Source of the DNA: Haladaptatus sp. ZSTT2
Lineage (GTDB): Archaea > Halobacteriota > Halobacteria > Halobacteriales > Halococcaceae
DNA: 64,000 nt
NCBI RefSeq assembly: GCF_037081775.1
Contig: NZ_JBAMHQ010000001.1
Location: 806,001-870,000 of the forward strand
Reading direction: 5' to 3'
The translations under genes were made by a program, and so were the position numbers. How positions within the stretch are numbered: position 1 is the first letter of the stretch; the number at the start of each line of letters is the position of its first letter. Below the pieces are notes generated by a model that saw only the letters and a list, made by a program, of their open reading frames with translations, was not told where the DNA came from and ran no database searches. Positions 51,929 through 60,500 of this stretch are shown piece by piece.

Positions 51929-52021
51929 TCATTTTTTGGTAGCAGGAGGGACTTCTTTAAGCTTCTCATCTTCACCCGAGTCATCATGCGGTTTTATACT
52001 TGTTCCGTGGAATGAAGTACC

Positions 52022-53014
52022 ATGAATCTGCCAGACCTCGTCAACCAGCACCTCGGGGACGAGCAGGCCGCGGCCAGCGTTCACCTCGGTGGTGACGACC
52101 GCGTCTACATCACCCTGACCCGGACGCTCGTCTACCGCGCGGAGGGGCTTTTGAGCGACGAAACGGTCGAGGAGTTCAGCCACAACGTCGAACGGCTCTC
52201 GATTGCGAGCGGCCGCCGCAAGGACAAGTTCGAACTGGAGTACATCGACGGCAAGGAGACGTTCACCGTCCCGGGCAAGCGCACGGACGACATTTTGCAG
52301 TCGCTCATGGCGGGCATCCTCTCGGTCTCGGGCGTCATGGACGGCGACGAGACGCTCGCGGCGGTGTATCGCTTCAGCGAACTCACCTTCGTCGTCACGA
52401 GCAAGCGCGTGGTGAAACACGTCGGGCAGGCCGTCTGGGACGCAGATTTCGAGGAGTATCCCTTTGCCGACATCACCGGCCTCTCGTTCGAGGACGGCAG
52501 CGTCGCCACGTCCATCGTCATCGAGCGAAACGGGCGACCAGAGCGCATCAAGTGCCCGAACGAGCAAGCCCGCGTGGTCCGACAGACGCTCGAAAAGGAA
52601 CTGTTCGACTTCTACGACGTGGCTTCGCTCGCGGAGTTCAACACGGTCGTCGCCCCCGACGAGGAGGAGGATGCAGAGACGGAACGCGCAGATACCAACT
52701 TCGAACAGAGCGGGCTGAAGCCACTCGGAAGTGGGAGCGCGAGCCAGTCTCCGCCAGACCCAACTCCCGACCAGACACCCGAGGAGTCACAGGCGACGAG
52801 CGGCACAACGGCCACGTCGATGTTCGAAGAGACAGAGGCAGAGCCGATTCAGGAGCCAGCCGCCGCGCCCACGGACGTGGCAAGCGCAGACAGTGCGGAT
52901 GTCCAGGCCCAACTCGCAGACCTGACGGCCGTCGTCGAACAGCAAAGCGCGCTCTTAGAACAACAACAGGTGCTCTTAGAACAGCTCATCGACGAACTCA
53001 GTCGCGGCCGGTAA
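52022..53014 (+). CDS. Haloarchaeal conserved protein with C-terminal coiled coil
   Basis: 330 residues. Residues 1-205 contain two similar beta-rich halves (RVYITLTRTLVYRAEGLLSD and LTFVVTSKRVVKHVGQAVWD, each followed by a lipid-binding-like PH pattern), suggesting a duplicated PH-like fold. About 210-285 is an acidic, Pro/Ser/Thr-rich linker. The end (LADLTAVVEQQSALLEQQQV) is a coiled coil likely to oligomerise. The family looks like haloarchaeal DUF7115 (not certain). The 3' end overlaps the convergent DUF5830 gene by 17 bp. Confidence 0.72.
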   Translation: MNLPDLVNQHLGDEQAAASVHLGGDDRVYITLTRTLVYRAEGLLSDETVEEFSHNVERLSIASGRRKDKFELEYIDGKETFTVPGKRTDDILQSLMAGILSVSGVMDGDETLAAVYRFSELTFVVTSKRVVKHVGQAVWDADFEEYPFADITGLSFEDGSVATSIVIERNGRPERIKCPNEQARVVRQTLEKELFDFYDVASLAEFNTVVAPDEEEDAETERADTNFEQSGLKPLGSGSASQSPPDPTPDQTPEESQATSGTTATSMFEETEAEPIQEPAAAPTDVASADSADVQAQLADLTAVVEQQSALLEQQQVLLEQLIDELSRGR

Positions 53015-53357
53015 CCTTCCGGATACACGAGGAGCCAAACGGCCCCAGTTCGCCGGAATCCATCTTGATGAAGTAGCCCGTTGTGATTGCCGCGTTACAG
53101 CGTCGGCAGGTGAACTCGCCTTCTTTCGTGATGACTTCGCTCTCGAATTTGATGTAGTCGCCACCTTGGGGTTTGAGCAGCGTTCCCTCGCGTTCGATGA
53201 CGCCGCGTCTCTCTGCGACGTCGAGAATCTCGCGGGTGGTCGCCGGATTCGTCGTGATGGTCTCGATGCGGTCGAGTGCTTCGGCCAGCGTCAGCTCCTC
53301 GAATTCGAGTTTCGAGAGAAGTTCGACGCCGAGTTCGACCGTATCGCGTTCTGGCAC
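52998..53357 (-). CDS. DUF5830-like zinc-binding winged-helix protein
   Basis: 119 residues. Residues about 15-65 look like a winged helix (TLAEALDRIETITTNPATTR, EILDVAERRGVIERE), followed by a treble-clef-like zinc site: CRRCNAAITTGYFIKMDSGE and GPFGSSCIRKV. It may bind nucleic acid. The start is taken as GTG53357 (VPERDTVELGVELL) since the longer frame is not conserved-looking. It is divergent from the membrane-protein gene at 53437. Confidence 0.72.
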   Translation of the reverse strand: MPERDTVELGVELLSKLEFEELTLAEALDRIETITTNPATTREILDVAERRGVIEREGTLLKPQGGDYIKFESEVITKEGEFTCRRCNAAITTGYFIKMDSGELGPFGSSCIRKVTGRD

Positions 53358-53436
53358 AGTTGCAGTTCGAGAGAGAGGCTGAAAAAGAAAACGGTGAGCC
53401 GCAACTGGTTTACGCGACTCCGGCGGAGAACGGCAC

Positions 53437-54084
53437 ATGGAGCGGGCGACGCGACGACAACTGGTGGGACTCGCCCTCGTGGGGAGCTTTTTCGTCGTCG
53501 TCTCGCTCGTGATTTCGCCGCGCGAGGTGTTCGCTCGCTTCCAGCACCTCGCTGCAGACCCCGTCGCCTTCGGGGGCGTGCTCGCGCTCGTCTACCTCCT
53601 GCGTCCGCTCGTCGCGTGGCCGGTCACGCCCATCTCCGTCGTGGTTGGATACGTCTACGGCATCGAAGTCGGCCTGCCCATCGCGCTCGTCGGCATCGTC
53701 GTCACGGCGATTCCGCCCTTCTTGCTCGCCCGTCACTTCCCCGACAGCGGCCTGTTCGGAAAAGCCCGCGATGTCGGCTCGCGGTTTTTCACCGCCACGG
53801 GCGAGACGCGCGGGGTCATCGCCTCGCGGCTGGTGCCCATTCCAACGGATGTCATCTCCTACAGCGCCGGGCTTTCGGGCGTGCGTCTCTGGCCGTTCGC
53901 CGTCGGGACGCTCGTCGGGGAGTTGCCGTGGACGGTCGCGGGTGTTCTCGCGGGGAGTTCGATGGAGTCGCTTGCTACAGAGGGTGTGGCGGGCATCGGG
54001 CTTCCCCTACTCCTCGGCGCGGTTGCGGTCGCCACGGCGCTCCTCGTGGGGCCACTCTATCGCCAGTTCGTCGCAAAACAGTAA
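53437..54084 (+). CDS. TVP38/TMEM64 (DedA-like) membrane protein
   Basis: This 215-residue protein has five or six membrane helices. The SNARE-associated/VTT domain is recognised by RPLVAWPVTPISVVVGYVYG, a re-entrant motif with GVIASRLVPIPTDVISYSAG and the late LPWTVAGVLAG. Members of this superfamily move lipids or lipid carriers across membranes. The small zinc-finger gene overlaps no part of it and lies 5 bp beyond on the other strand. Confidence 0.87.
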   Translation: MERATRRQLVGLALVGSFFVVVSLVISPREVFARFQHLAADPVAFGGVLALVYLLRPLVAWPVTPISVVVGYVYGIEVGLPIALVGIVVTAIPPFLLARHFPDSGLFGKARDVGSRFFTATGETRGVIASRLVPIPTDVISYSAGLSGVRLWPFAVGTLVGELPWTVAGVLAGSSMESLATEGVAGIGLPLLLGAVAVATALLVGPLYRQFVAKQ

Positions 54085-54089
54085 CGCAG

Positions 54090-54209
54090 TCACCAGAAGG
54101 TGTCCGCGCAGTCGTAGATGACGCCGTGGTTCGGGCAGACGTACTTACAGTGGCGGTGGTACATCGGTTCCTCACAGAGCGGGCACGGCCGACCACCTGC
54201 GTTTGCCAT
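54090..54209 (-). CDS. 39-residue zinc-finger microprotein
   Basis: The minus strand reads MANAGGRPCPLCEEPMYHRH, then CKYVCPNHGVIYDCADTFW. Cys-x2-Cys (CPLC), Cys and His residues in HRHCKYVCPNHG and a last Cys form a compact zinc site. I believe this is a known haloarchaeal zinc-finger microprotein family of the Haloferax HVO_2523 kind, but cannot verify it. A start codon with an upstream AT-rich flank and a conserved-looking C-terminus support it being real. Function unknown. Confidence 0.72.
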   Translation of the reverse strand: MANAGGRPCPLCEEPMYHRHCKYVCPNHGVIYDCADTFW

Positions 54210-54261
54210 ATAGGTCGTCTTGTTGCCAGTTGGTTTGAGCCTTGTGCCACGAACCTTGGCC

Positions 54262-54297
54262 CAATTCTAGAATAACTTTGTCCGGAGTTTGAAAAAT
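54262..54297 (+). promoter_or_regulatory. Two-block promoter element A (TTCTAGAA palindrome and TTGAAAAAT)
   Basis: caattctagaataact at 54262-54277 contains the palindrome ATTCTAGAAT; ttgaaaaat follows at 54289-54297. The same two blocks with the same 27-base offset occur at 56927-56962. The element lies 72 bp before the Met/Asp-repeat gene start. The first block looks like a dimeric regulator site; the second may belong to the BRE/TATA region, followed by tattttac. Confidence 0.7.
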
Positions 54298-54333
54298 TGG
54301 TATTTTACCCCGAGGACTTTGCTCACCTGAATC

Positions 54334-54783
54334 ATGCGAAAACTCGTAGCTTCAGTGGCAGTTGTCCTCGTTGCCCTCGCGCTCGCAATCGGCGCGGGTG
54401 CGGCGGCCCCGGACGCTGGGTTCGCCCAAGAAGACAACATGACTGACGACAACATGACCGACGACGGCATGGACGATGGAATGGACGACGGCATGTCGGA
54501 CGACAACATGAGCGACGACTCAATGTCAGATGACAATATGTCCGGCGACGATATGTCGGATGATGACATGTCTGATGACAAAATGAGTGATGACCAGATG
54601 ACCGACGACCAGATGACGGATGATGAGATGACCGACGAAGAGATGGCAGACGACTCTTCGGGTGACGACATGGGCGAGGAGTCCGGCGCACTCGGTGGCC
54701 TGCTCTCGCCAACGGCGGCAATCGGCGTCGCCATCGTCGCCCTCATCGGCATTGCCTTAGTCATCGCTCGGGTACGGAGCTAA
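54334..54783 (+). CDS. Exported Met/Asp-repeat protein with C-terminal membrane anchor
   Basis: 149 residues. Signal peptide about 1-25 (RKLVASVAVVLVALALAIGA). Residues 36-113 consist of repeats of the type Asp-Asp-x-Met-(Ser/Thr), containing 16 Met; the rest is nearly all Asp, Ser, Thr and Asn. A hydrophobic helix (about 122-145, PTAAIGVAIVALIGIALVIA) and a basic end anchor it outside the membrane. A low-complexity acidic Met ladder could bind metal ions (Cu, for instance) or absorb oxidants by methionine oxidation. The molybdopterin enzyme gene begins 3 bp after its stop, so the two share a transcript. Confidence 0.8.
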   Translation: MRKLVASVAVVLVALALAIGAGAAAPDAGFAQEDNMTDDNMTDDGMDDGMDDGMSDDNMSDDSMSDDNMSGDDMSDDDMSDDKMSDDQMTDDQMTDDEMTDEEMADDSSGDDMGEESGALGGLLSPTAAIGVAIVALIGIALVIARVRS

Positions 54784-54786
54784 GCG

Positions 54787-56268
54787 ATGAACCTGCTCCC
54801 ACAATCACAGCGCATTCGCGTCGGTGCTGTCAGAGCGGTACTCGCAGGCGTCGCAGCCATCGCTGGCTCCTACGCCGCCGCCGGGTTCACGACTGGATTC
54901 GTGGGAGCGCCCCTCGAAGCGATGCTCTCACGAGCGGCCCCCGCGTCGCTCGTGACGTTCGCCATCGTCGTCCTCGGCGACATCGGCCAGAAACTGAACC
55001 TGCTCGCCGCCATAACCCTCGCAGTCCTCCTCATTGCGTGCCTCTCAGCCGCAGCACTGGCGACTGGGTGGCGACAGCGAAGCGGGCTCGTCTCGGTGAC
55101 GGTGGCGCTCGGACTAACGTGGGCGGCCGTGACTCTCCTCACCGGCGAACCCGTGTTGGCCCTCGCCGCGGCGGTTCCCGCGAGCGCCGTCCTCGCGCTC
55201 ACCGGCCCCGGCGTCCCACCGAGTGAAGTGGACGCCACCGCACGCCGTCGCGTGCTCACCGCCATCGCAGGCGTCGCGGGCTTCTCGGTGCTCTCGTACG
55301 TCGTTGGTGGCAACCGCGGCGGCGACGACACGAGCGACCGACCGCTCGGCCTCACCGCAGCACAGCACCAAGAAATCGAGACGATGCTGGCAGAAGCAGA
55401 AGCGAAATCGCTTCCCGTGTCGGGACTCGAACCCCTCGTCAGCACGTCGTTTTACGAGGTTGACATCGCCGCGGTGAACCCGAACACGGCCCCTGAAAAC
55501 TGGACGCTCTCGCTTACGGGAGCCGTCTCCGAGGACGCAACGTTCACCTACGACGACATCCGCGCGCTCCCGGTCGAACAGCGCTTCATCACGCTCCGGT
55601 GTGTCGGCGACTCGCTCAACGGCACGAAGATGGACAACGCACTCTGGACGGGGACGCCCCTCGCCCCACTGCTCGACGAGGTCATCACCGATTCGGGCTG
55701 TGAGTGTGCCATGCTCCGGGCGGGAGACGGCTACTACGTCCAGTTCCCCATCGCGGCGCTCAGACGCGGCTTCCTCGCCTACGGGATGAACGGCAGACCG
55801 CTGCCCCGCTCGCACGGCGCGCCCGTCCGGGTGCTCATTCCGGGCCACTGGGGCGAAATCAACGTCAAATGGCTCACCGAAATCGAGTTCCTCGATGAGG
55901 CAGTCGATGGCTACTGGGAAGAGCGCGGCTGGCACGGCACCGGCCCCGTCAACATCGTCGCAAAGCTCTGGGTGGAAACCCAGAACGATGACGGCACGGT
56001 GACGGTCGCTGGCCACGCCTACGCCGGACTCATGGACGTCTCTGCGGTCGAGGTCAACACTGGCGATGGATGGCAGGAAGCCACGCTCTCAGAGCCGCTG
56101 CCGGGCGAGGACGTGTGGCGACAGTGGTCGTACACCTACGAGCACCCCGGTTCCCAACACCGGGTGCGAGTGCGCGCCATCACGGGCGACGGGACGGTGC
56201 AGGCGAACGAAGAACTGCCCGCGTTCCCGAACGGGCCAAGTGGCTGGGTTTCGAGAACCGTCCAATGA
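54787..56268 (+). CDS. Membrane-anchored molybdopterin-dependent oxidoreductase, sulfite-oxidase family
   Basis: 493 residues. The N-terminal 175 residues hold about five membrane helices, with a basic segment before the last (ARRRVLTAIAGVAGFSVLSY). The catalytic domain (about 215-370) has the molybdenum-ligand Cys272 in FITLRCVGDSLNG, then NALWTGTPLAPLLDEV and RSHGAPVRVLIPGHWGEINV. Residues about 385-490 are the Ig-like dimerisation domain of sulfite oxidases. It should face outward and reduce or oxidise a sulfur compound: sulfite, or by analogy with YedY/MsrP methionine sulfoxide. The neighbouring Met-rich protein favours the latter (inference). Confidence 0.85.
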   Translation: MNLLPQSQRIRVGAVRAVLAGVAAIAGSYAAAGFTTGFVGAPLEAMLSRAAPASLVTFAIVVLGDIGQKLNLLAAITLAVLLIACLSAAALATGWRQRSGLVSVTVALGLTWAAVTLLTGEPVLALAAAVPASAVLALTGPGVPPSEVDATARRRVLTAIAGVAGFSVLSYVVGGNRGGDDTSDRPLGLTAAQHQEIETMLAEAEAKSLPVSGLEPLVSTSFYEVDIAAVNPNTAPENWTLSLTGAVSEDATFTYDDIRALPVEQRFITLRCVGDSLNGTKMDNALWTGTPLAPLLDEVITDSGCECAMLRAGDGYYVQFPIAALRRGFLAYGMNGRPLPRSHGAPVRVLIPGHWGEINVKWLTEIEFLDEAVDGYWEERGWHGTGPVNIVAKLWVETQNDDGTVTVAGHAYAGLMDVSAVEVNTGDGWQEATLSEPLPGEDVWRQWSYTYEHPGSQHRVRVRAITGDGTVQANEELPAFPNGPSGWVSRTVQ

Positions 56269-56315
56269 GAGAGACTTTTGCCGTTGACGACAAGTAAACT
56301 CGATACAGAAAACCG

Positions 56316-56591
56316 ATGGAAAAGGTGTTGTGGTACTTGTTCGTGGGCATGCGAGGGGGCGCAAACCGCGTCCGCATCATCAGAGCCCTCGCTGAGCGCC
56401 CACACAACGCGAATCAGCTCTCGACGGAGCTTGACGTGGACTACAACACCATCCGTCATCATCTCGATATGCTCATCGAGCACGGGATCGTCGAGCCGGG
56501 CGGCGAGGGTTACGGCGCGCTGTACTTCCTCACCGACCAATTCGAACACCACTGGGATGCGTTCGAGCGCATCACCGACCAAATGGAGTGA
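56316..56591 (+). CDS. Small winged-helix (ArsR-like) regulator
   Basis: 91 residues and one winged helix: VRIIRALAERPHNANQLSTE and LDVDYNTIRHHLDMLIEHGI, then the wing GEGYGALYFLTD. No additional sensing domain; no Cys for metal, so a partner may supply the signal. It lies 47 bp after the molybdopterin gene and 6 bp before the next. It is the obvious candidate to bind the TTCTAGAA palindromes at 54262 and 56927 (inference). Confidence 0.85.
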   Translation: MEKVLWYLFVGMRGGANRVRIIRALAERPHNANQLSTELDVDYNTIRHHLDMLIEHGIVEPGGEGYGALYFLTDQFEHHWDAFERITDQME

Positions 56592-56597
56592 CTCACA

Positions 56598-56894
56598 ATG
56601 GCAATGGGAACTGAACTACTAATCGCAAGCACCCTCGCGGGACTCAACATCATCCTGCTCGCGGCGCTCACCTTCGTCTGGGCGCGCAACTACCGGACGT
56701 TCCGGACGAACACCATCCTCGGCCTCATCGCCTTCGGCGCGGTGATGCTCGTAGAGAACGCTGTCGCGCTCTATTTTTTCTTTACCATGCAGATGTTCTA
56801 CGGCTCAGACCCGACCGTCCAAGGCGCAGTCGCCGTCCTGCGCGCACTGCAGTTCGTCGCGCTCGTCTTCCTGACGTGGGTCACGGTGAAGTGA
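56598..56894 (+). CDS. Small three-helix membrane protein, partner of the regulator
   Basis: 98 residues with helices at about 7-29, 40-64 and 76-96, and a short charged loop (RNYRTFRTN). It is a typical companion of winged-helix genes in haloarchaea (I associate it with DUF7521). It may tether or gate the regulator, or be part of an electron-transfer complex; there is no heme-ligand pattern. Function unknown. Confidence 0.75.
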   Translation: MAMGTELLIASTLAGLNIILLAALTFVWARNYRTFRTNTILGLIAFGAVMLVENAVALYFFFTMQMFYGSDPTVQGAVAVLRALQFVALVFLTWVTVK

Positions 56895-56926
56895 GGTCCC
56901 TGTTTTCCGCAGTTCCCACTTGCGAG

Positions 56927-56962
56927 CAATTCTAGAACAACTCGGTGTGAATCTTGAAAAAT
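56927..56962 (+). promoter_or_regulatory. Two-block promoter element B (TTCTAGAA palindrome and TTGAAAAAT)
   Basis: caattctagaacaact at 56927-56942 and ttgaaaaat at 56954-56962 repeat element A at 54262-54297 with equal spacing and 15 of 16 plus 9 of 9 matching bases. It lies 79 bp before the Tat-exported protein gene. Sequence between the blocks differs, so conservation is confined to the blocks, as for protein-binding sites. Confidence 0.7.
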
Positions 56963-57005
56963 CGCTATCCCTCCGTTCTGCGTCGAGTCATAGTGAGGTG
57001 ATGAA

Positions 57006-57500
57006 ATGACCACACAGACACCGCTCCCGACTGTGACCCGCAGACGCATCCTCAGAACGACGGCCCTCCTCAGCGCTGGACTCGCACTCAGTGCGGGAAG
57101 CGCGGCAGCCAACCCCGGCAAACCGAACTTTGGCCCGTCGCTCTACGGCGACGGCAAGACCTGGGGCACGAAAGGCGCGGCCGCGATTCCCGGCTCGAAC
57201 GGCAAGAATGACCACTCCTTCGACAAGCTGTTCGCCTTCACGAACGGCGCGACCGGCCAGCTTCCCGTCGCGGAGGCGGCACCCGGCAACCCCGCGTTCA
57301 ACGGCGGGCGCTGGTACACCCACACTGCCACGTGGACGGCTGCCGGGCTGGCCGCACACAATCCGCTCCCGGTGTTGACATCCTACGACGACGTTCACGC
57401 GGAGTACGAGGCTGGACACCTGTCCATCACGCCCGGGTCACCGAACCCCGGCGACCCGCCGAACTTCTTCGAATGCCCGCTCTTGCCAGTCAAGCAGTGA
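57006..57500 (+). CDS. Tat-exported protein of unknown function
   Basis: 164 residues. Tat signal TRRRILRTTALLSAGLALSAGSAAA, then a 130-residue mature domain: GKPNFGPSLYGDGKTWGTKG, SFDKLFAFTNGATGQLPVAE, GRWYTHTATWTAAGLAAHNP and the ending FFECPLLPVKQ with a single Cys. Similar proteins occur in bacteria, to my recollection, without known function. No catalytic motif is apparent. It shares promoter element B with the Met-rich/molybdopterin operon upstream and is therefore a probable member of the same response. Confidence 0.72.
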   Translation: MTTQTPLPTVTRRRILRTTALLSAGLALSAGSAAANPGKPNFGPSLYGDGKTWGTKGAAAIPGSNGKNDHSFDKLFAFTNGATGQLPVAEAAPGNPAFNGGRWYTHTATWTAAGLAAHNPLPVLTSYDDVHAEYEAGHLSITPGSPNPGDPPNFFECPLLPVKQ

Positions 57501-57529
57501 GAAAAAAATCGAAAATCGCTAGTTTTTGT

Positions 57530-60500
57530 TTAGCTGCACTCAGACCAGCCACAGGACTCGCAGGTCTTGCAGCCTTCAGAGAAGTAGAGCGTCATCGACC
57601 CACAGTCGGGACACTCTGGGCTCTCGCCCGCGTCGATGAGCGACTGGGTTGCGTCGTCGTCGCTTTCTGCGTCCACCTCATCTGCGTCCGCTGCAGGCGC
57701 GCTCTCCTCTGCAATCTCCGCGAGGTTGCGCTGTTGTGGGTAAGCCTTGTCGATTTCGCCGTCGAGATACCGGCGCATCGCCGTGCCGATGGCGTCCGGG
57801 ATGGACTGAATCTGCTCGCCCTTGTCCCACGCAATCTTCGGTGAGCGGATGCCTTTCAGTTCGCCCGCAATCTCCTCTGGGTCGACACCCGACCGGAGCG
57901 CGGTCGAGACGGTCTTTGCGAGCGACTCGGTGAAGCTTGCGGTGAACCCACCGGAGTTACCGATGTTCGCGAACAACTCGAACGGACGGCCCTGTTCGTC
58001 TTCGTTGATGTTGACGTACAGCTTGCCGTAGCCCGTCGAGATGCGCTGGGTGACGCCGTAGAGGACGTCCGGTCGCGCGCGCTTCTCGGCGTAGAGGTTG
58101 CCGTTCGCCGCGGCCGTGGCGATGGAGTCGAGTTGCGCGTTGAACGCCGCCTTGACTTCCTCGTGGTCTAGGAACTCGTCCATCGAGCCGAACACCTCGG
58201 TGATCTGCTCAACGATGGCCTCTGCGGCTTCGTCGTCGTCGGCGAAGTCTGCGTTCTTCGCGCGGGTGGTGAGCACCTGCTTGCTGCGGGTGCCGTCGCG
58301 GTAGACGGTGACGCCCTTCCCGCCGTGGTCGTAGATGTAGCGGTACACCTCGTCCATGTCCGCTTTGCTCGCGGAGTTCGGGAAGTTGCAGGTCTTCGAG
58401 ATGGCGGAGTCAACGCCGGCCTGTGCGGCGCACTGGACGCCCGCGTGGTCGAGGCCTGCGAGGTCTGCGGTGACGACGAACAGTTCGCCAATCGCGTCAG
58501 GCACCGTCGAGAGCGACGTGACGCCCTCGAAGGCGTTGTTCTGCATCTGTTCTACGGCTTCGGCTTGGACGGCGTCTACGTCGATGTCGTTCGCCTCAAG
58601 CACGCGCAGGAAGTAGTCGTCGAACTCGACGAGCATCTCGTCGCCCTGCACGTCGTCGGAGACGTTCTTGAAGTAGGCGACGTTGTAGATTGGCTCGATG
58701 CCGCCCGTGGTGTTGCCGACCATCGAGGTCGTGCCCGTTGGCGCGACGGTCGTCGTGTTGTGGTTGCGAATCGAGAAGCCGTCGGCCCACTCGTCGGCCG
58801 AGAGGCCGGTGTGGTGTTCGAACCAGTCGCGGTATTCGACGGGGTCTGCGTACTTCGAGTCGCCCCAGTCGTTGAACGCGCCACGGTCCTCGGCAAGTTC
58901 GTGGGAGGCCCACTTCGACCCGTGGTTGATGTGCATCATGAGCTGGCGGACGAGTTCGTTGCCCTCCTCAGAGCCGTAGCGGATGCCGAGTTGGATGTAG
59001 AGTTGCGCGAGGCCCATGACGCCGAGGCCGATTTTGCGCATGTTGCGGACTTTCTCCTCGATTTTCGGCACCGGGAAGTCCGACATGGTGACGACGTTCT
59101 CTAAGAAGCGCGTCCCCCACTCGATGCGGTGGTCGAACTCGTCCCAGTCGATGGCGTCCGCGAGGAACGCGTCCATGGCTTCCTCGGTCGAGTCGAAGTT
59201 CTCGCCGTTCTCCGCGTGCCAGACGCGCCAGTCGGGGGCGTCGAACTCGGCAATTGTAGAGAGGTTGATGTGGCCGAGGTTGCACGCTTCGTACTCCTCC
59301 AGTGGCTGTTCGCCACACGGGTTGGTGGCGAGAATCTGGTGGTCGGGGTGCTTGTCGACGTCGAAGGAGTGCTCCTTGTTGACGCGCTCTAAGTAGATGA
59401 CGCCGGGTTCGCCGTTCTCCCACGAGCCGTCGATGATGTGGTCCCAGATTTCGACCGCGGGAATCTTGAGCACTTCGCCGGGGGTGACGTAGTGACCGAG
59501 GTCGTAGCGGTCGTACATCTCCTTGGTCTCCTCGGTGGCGATGTGTGGCTCTTCTGTGCGTGGGTTCGTGAAGACAAAGTCCTCCTCGTTGTAGAGTGCC
59601 TCCATGAAGCCGTCCGTGACGCCCACGGAGATATTGAAGTTAGAGAGGTGGCCCTCGACGGCGTTGCGGAGGTGCTTTGGCACGCGGCCTTCCTCGTCGA
59701 TGAGCGAGCGGGCCTCTTCGAGCGCTTCGTTGAAGCTCGTGTACGTGTAGTCGTCCGGGTCGTTCAGGCGGAGCGTGACCGCGAGCGAGACGTCCTTGTT
59801 CTTCGCGTGGAGGAACTCGATGACGTCCGGGTGCGAGACGCGCATGACGCCCATCTGGGCACCGCGGCGGGTGCCACCCTGCGCGATGGTCTCGCACATC
59901 TGGTCGAACGTGCGCATGAACGTGATTGGCCCGGAGGCGATTCCTCCCGTGGAGCCAACCGCGTCACCGTACGGACGAAGTTGCCAGAAGGCGTAGCCCA
60001 TGCCACCGCCCGACTGGAAGACCTCTGCGGCCTCCATGGCGGTTTTGTGGATGTCAGTGAGGTCGTCCGCGGGCGAGTCAACGAAACACGCAGAGAGCTG
60101 CTGGAGTTCGTCGCCCGCGTTCATGAGCGTCGGGGAGTTCGGGATGAAGCTGAGTTGCTCCATAAGGTCTTGGAACTCGGCGCGTACCGACTCTACTTTC
60201 TCCTGTACGCCTGCTGGAAGTTCGGGGACGACGGTGTCGTAGTCGAACTTGTTGACGTTGAACTCGGTGAGTTGCGTTTCGACGTCGTCGGCGGCGGTGG
60301 TTCCCTCGCCGAACACTTCTGCGGCGAGTTCGTCGCGGCGTGGGTGGCGTGGTTTCAGTTGCTCGGGGCGAACCGTCAGTTCGAGGCCGAGGTTGTCTGC
60401 CTCGTAGACGGCTTCTGCGAGCGCGATGTTCTTCGCAACGCGGACGAACAGGTCTTCTTGGGTCTCGATAAGCTCCCCGTTCGCGTCTTTGCGGAGATAT

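Noticed and set aside
54420-54680. Regular repeats that might suggest a CRISPR or satellite array
   Set aside because: The repeats are codon-level repetition of Asp-Asp-x-Met-Ser/Thr inside an open frame with signal peptide and anchor; unit length is 12-18 bp without spacers.
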